Positions 3,921 through 6,642 of a stretch of 6,642 nucleotides of DNA are shown here, piece by piece; position 1 is the first letter of the stretch, and the number at the start of each line of letters is the position of its first letter. This stretch comes from Candidatus Daviesbacteria bacterium RIFCSPLOWO2_02_FULL_41_8. GTDB lineage: Bacteria > Patescibacteriota > Microgenomatia > Daviesbacterales > UBA10151. The stretch is from positions 1-6,642 of the forward strand of contig MFDZ01000033.1 in NCBI GenBank assembly GCA_001777455.1, written 5' to 3'. The notes below the pieces were generated by a model that worked only from the letters and a program-made list of their open reading frames with translations, was not told where the DNA came from and did not search any database. Both the position numbers and the translations under genes were made by a program.

Positions 3921-6642
3921 ATGACAGAAATAGCAGGCCTAAGTGAAGCAAACACCATCCAACTCCCAAGTCCTGACCGGATTGAACCACTAAAACCCAC
4001 TGTTGAAAAGCTAACAAATGCCTTCTACCTCAGGAGTCTCCTAAATGAAGGTAAAAAAGCCGCAGCAGGTATGGATCAACCTTTTTATTTAGAATGCCTA
4101 GCTAAAGCCCAAGCAAAAGCCGGATATGCAGCTGAAGCGTTACAAACAATAGAGAACAACAACGATCCAGATATCCATACGGAGGTCGAAGCAGCTGCCC
4201 TTGTCCAAGAGGCAAAAACAAGCGACAACCCCAGAGTCAATCTTCAGAAAGCAGGAAGAATGATTCATCTCAAAAAACACCCACGGAAAATTGGACTTCT
4301 GGCAGAGTTGGCAAGCGAACAAGCCAAACTCGGATTTAACACCGACGCAGAAACAACAATTGGTTTAAAGAAACCCCCCTATAAAATCGCATCTTTTAAA
4401 AATACAACCACTGGTGAAACTTATAGATTACTTGAAGCCTTATCAGCCATCGCACTAGCCAGGACAAAAAAAGGAGAAGACCCGAGACCTATCTTTTCTT
4501 TGGCCGAAACGTTAATTGCATTTGGAGAAGTGAGTCCCGAAAGACGTCCTGGAGAATATGCAAAAATTGCCCGTACCCAGGCACAAGCCGGTATTGACCC
4601 CTCAGAAACAATAGATATAACTTTAAAATATATTAACGGTAACCACAATCAATCTGAGGAATTACACCTTAGTAATATCTCTGCTGCCAAAGCCACAGCA
4701 TTTATTTTCAACCCTAATTCAAAAGAAACCTTAAGCAAAATCTGGCAACTTATAGAAGAAAAGCCGTTGCGTGCACAACAAGCGCCGGATCACGAAAATA
4801 GAATTAGAGCCAAGGCCTTAATTAATTTGGCACAATTTTTACATCAATCGGGCGTAGATTCAACAAGTACTTTCCAACGACTCGAGACGTTTTGCCAAAA
4901 CCATCATGTATCTCTTGCGCAAGACCGGGATTATATTTTATATCTTGCAGAAACAGGTCATGTAAAACAAGCTGCTAGCTTGGCCAGTACTAAGAATTTA
5001 GAAGAAGCAAGGTTGTTTTTACATTTATTGCCGGAGATTGCCCCAATTTTAGCAAAAAAGAGCTTCACACCAAAACAGATCCAGGAATTACCCCCGGAGA
5101 TAGTGGAAAGGATCACCCCTGAAAGTAATAATTGGCCTGCCATCCAGATCCTCAGCCAGAACCGGCCCTTTATGATCCTCCGTGATCATACAAAACCAGC
5201 TGTTGAAGTTTCTGCCAGGGCAGGACAATTAAGCCGGGTGGCAGCAAATACCGACCAGGAAAGGCAAGAGATAAATACCGACAGAAAGGAAATCAAGGAA
5301 TTTGCCCTAACACAAAGCGAGCAGCATCCTTCTGCTTGGAAAGCCTACGTTCAATCTGTTGTTACCCTTAATGATTATGGAACAGCAAGCAATGAACTTT
5401 TACTCCTTCTCGACCACTTACAAAAGGATTCCAGTATTATCCAACCAGAACGTTACGTCATGCAAGTTTTAAAAGCACTAATCGAGATTGAAAACCCCAA
5501 AGGACAAACAATCGCAACACGCTTGTTCACAATGGAAAATTTTAATTCTCGATATAGAGAATATTTTGCCAAAAAATTATTCGAGGCAGAATACTGGGAT
5601 CCAAACCTAGGAAAATACTTACAAGAACAGATTACCGAAGAATCCACTAAACAGCCTTCGCTGAGTCAAACTCAATCAGAAATTCTTCGTACCTTAATTG
5701 AAGATTTTGGCTTGACTCCTGACCTTCCTTCTTATCAGGTACTAGAAAAACCGGGTGTTTTACATAGCACAACGTTAGCCAACAGAGTCAATGAATTAAA
5801 AAAACGTATCAGGGAATTTGACGGAAAAAGCAGGGATGAACTAATAGAGCTTTTTCAAACAAATCCGGAGGCACTGCAAATATACTACATTACAAAAGCT
5901 GGAGAATATCGATACAGTGTAGTAAATAACTATTCACAGGAAAAGTTTGCTACGATTACGAAGCGTATCGGGGAACTGGCCGTCCATGAGCCAACCTTAC
6001 AGCGTTTTCAGGATATATTGAAAAAGATCGGACTTTCCGAAGAGGAAGCTGCTTCTATTATTACAGACGCCCGGGCCGGGAAACCACTGATTATATCCCC
6101 CACACGAGTTTTTAGTTTTTCATCCCTGGTTGAATATGGTTCAAGTTATGAACAAGCTTTAGAAAGACTACAAAATGTATGGTTGGAAGAACTCCCCAGT
6201 CTTATTTTTGCAAAAGCTAGAAAACTACAACCGCAAACAATGGCAGATAGTTTACAAACTCTTGAAGAATCAAGAAAAAACACCTATCCTGCAGAATTAA
6301 ACAGACTTCTTGAAAGGCTAAAGACTACAGGAACTAAAATCTCCCCTCAGGACATAAGTGCAATTGCAAAAGACCTCAGAAATAACCTAATACAGAAGTA
6401 TAAACAAACTAAGGACAAAGAAAGCCAGCAAATGGTACACAGGGCCTCGGAAGAAGATCTGATCAAGCATTTCGTAAGAAACCATCTTCCTGATTCTCCT
6501 GCTACAGACGAATGGGAGAATCATCTTCGTGAAACTTTTGTGGCTCTCCAAGAAGCCCAGGCAAAACAACAAAAAGAAACCAAGACAACTGAAAAAACTC
6601 TTGAATTAACATTTCTGGACAAAAACGTAGATTTCGTTCGTG
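3921..6642 (+). CDS. Giant soluble helical protein with TPR-like repeats, unknown function (3' end outside window)
   Basis: The frame from the ATG at 3921 has 907 codons without a stop and runs off the right edge, so the protein is longer than 907 residues. I do not recognise it. There is no signal peptide or membrane segment, so it is probably cytosolic. It is rich in Ala, Glu, Lys, Gln and Leu and reads as mostly helical. The N-terminal third has degenerate TPR- or SLR-like units: CLAKAQAKAGYAAEALQTI (59-77), LLAELASEQAKLGFNTDAET (126-145), YAKIARTQAQAGIDPSETI (213-231) and YLAETGHVKQAASLA (341-355). The middle (about 600-730) has a charged helical stretch. A distinctive PTRVFSFSSLVEYGSSYEQA follows at 727-746, and a Gln/Lys-rich possible coiled coil lies near 870-898. 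Such repeats usually act as scaffolds for protein binding. Its own promoter lies after the ligase gene. Coding is near certain; function is open. Confidence 0.9.
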   Translation, partial: MTEIAGLSEANTIQLPSPDRIEPLKPTVEKLTNAFYLRSLLNEGKKAAAGMDQPFYLECLAKAQAKAGYAAEALQTIENNNDPDIHTEVEAAALVQEAKTSDNPRVNLQKAGRMIHLKKHPRKIGLLAELASEQAKLGFNTDAETTIGLKKPPYKIASFKNTTTGETYRLLEALSAIALARTKKGEDPRPIFSLAETLIAFGEVSPERRPGEYAKIARTQAQAGIDPSETIDITLKYINGNHNQSEELHLSNISAAKATAFIFNPNSKETLSKIWQLIEEKPLRAQQAPDHENRIRAKALINLAQFLHQSGVDSTSTFQRLETFCQNHHVSLAQDRDYILYLAETGHVKQAASLASTKNLEEARLFLHLLPEIAPILAKKSFTPKQIQELPPEIVERITPESNNWPAIQILSQNRPFMILRDHTKPAVEVSARAGQLSRVAANTDQERQEINTDRKEIKEFALTQSEQHPSAWKAYVQSVVTLNDYGTASNELLLLLDHLQKDSSIIQPERYVMQVLKALIEIENPKGQTIATRLFTMENFNSRYREYFAKKLFEAEYWDPNLGKYLQEQITEESTKQPSLSQTQSEILRTLIEDFGLTPDLPSYQVLEKPGVLHSTTLANRVNELKKRIREFDGKSRDELIELFQTNPEALQIYYITKAGEYRYSVVNNYSQEKFATITKRIGELAVHEPTLQRFQDILKKIGLSEEEAASIITDARAGKPLIISPTRVFSFSSLVEYGSSYEQALERLQNVWLEELPSLIFAKARKLQPQTMADSLQTLEESRKNTYPAELNRLLERLKTTGTKISPQDISAIAKDLRNNLIQKYKQTKDKESQQMVHRASEEDLIKHFVRNHLPDSPATDEWENHLRETFVALQEAQAKQQKETKTTEKTLELTFLDKNVDFVR

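Noticed and set aside
6434..6452. ACAGGGCCTCG near 6438 repeats bases next to the ligase palindrome (3710-3720)
   Set aside because: Eleven shared bases are expected several times by chance in a window this size, and the palindromic arm itself is not repeated.

Overview
The window looks like a piece of a Patescibacteria (Candidate Phyla Radiation, most likely Microgenomates-like) chromosome. This is inferred from a moderately AT-rich sequence, small exported proteins with a single N-terminal anchor, a CvpA-CAP fusion, a tRNA gene without an encoded CCA end, almost no Shine-Dalgarno sequences, and good sigma70-type promoters lying only 6 to 11 bases before start codons. The phylum assignment is not proven by any marker gene here.

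Layout. The left part (1-1877) is on the minus strand and reads leftwards: a CvpA-like four-helix membrane domain fused to an extracellular CAP/SCP domain, then an AT-rich intergenic stretch with short repeats and hairpins, then a membrane-anchored staphylococcal-nuclease-like (thermonuclease) protein, then the N-terminus of an anchored protein that looks like DUF192 and runs off the left edge. These three proteins would all act at or outside the membrane. The middle (1890-2690) holds a promoter followed by a doubtful 84-residue membrane ORF, a tRNA-Lys(TTT) gene with its own promoter, and a 68-residue unknown protein on the minus strand. That small gene is transcribed from a promoter back-to-back with that of the next gene.

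The right part (2688-6642) is on the plus strand. A 396-residue cysteine-activating class I ligase has CysRS catalytic motifs but the short C-terminus and several signature stretches of the mycothiol ligase MshC; its linker contains a perfect 24-bp palindrome. It is followed 42 bases later, with a promoter in the gap, by a very large ORF of at least 907 codons that stays open to the right edge. It encodes a soluble, helical, TPR-like protein of unknown function and fills the last 2.7 kb.

The most notable points are the MshC-like ligase, the palindrome inside it, the giant unknown protein, and the consistent picture of leaderless transcription, which moves the likely start codons of two genes (1877 and 2618).
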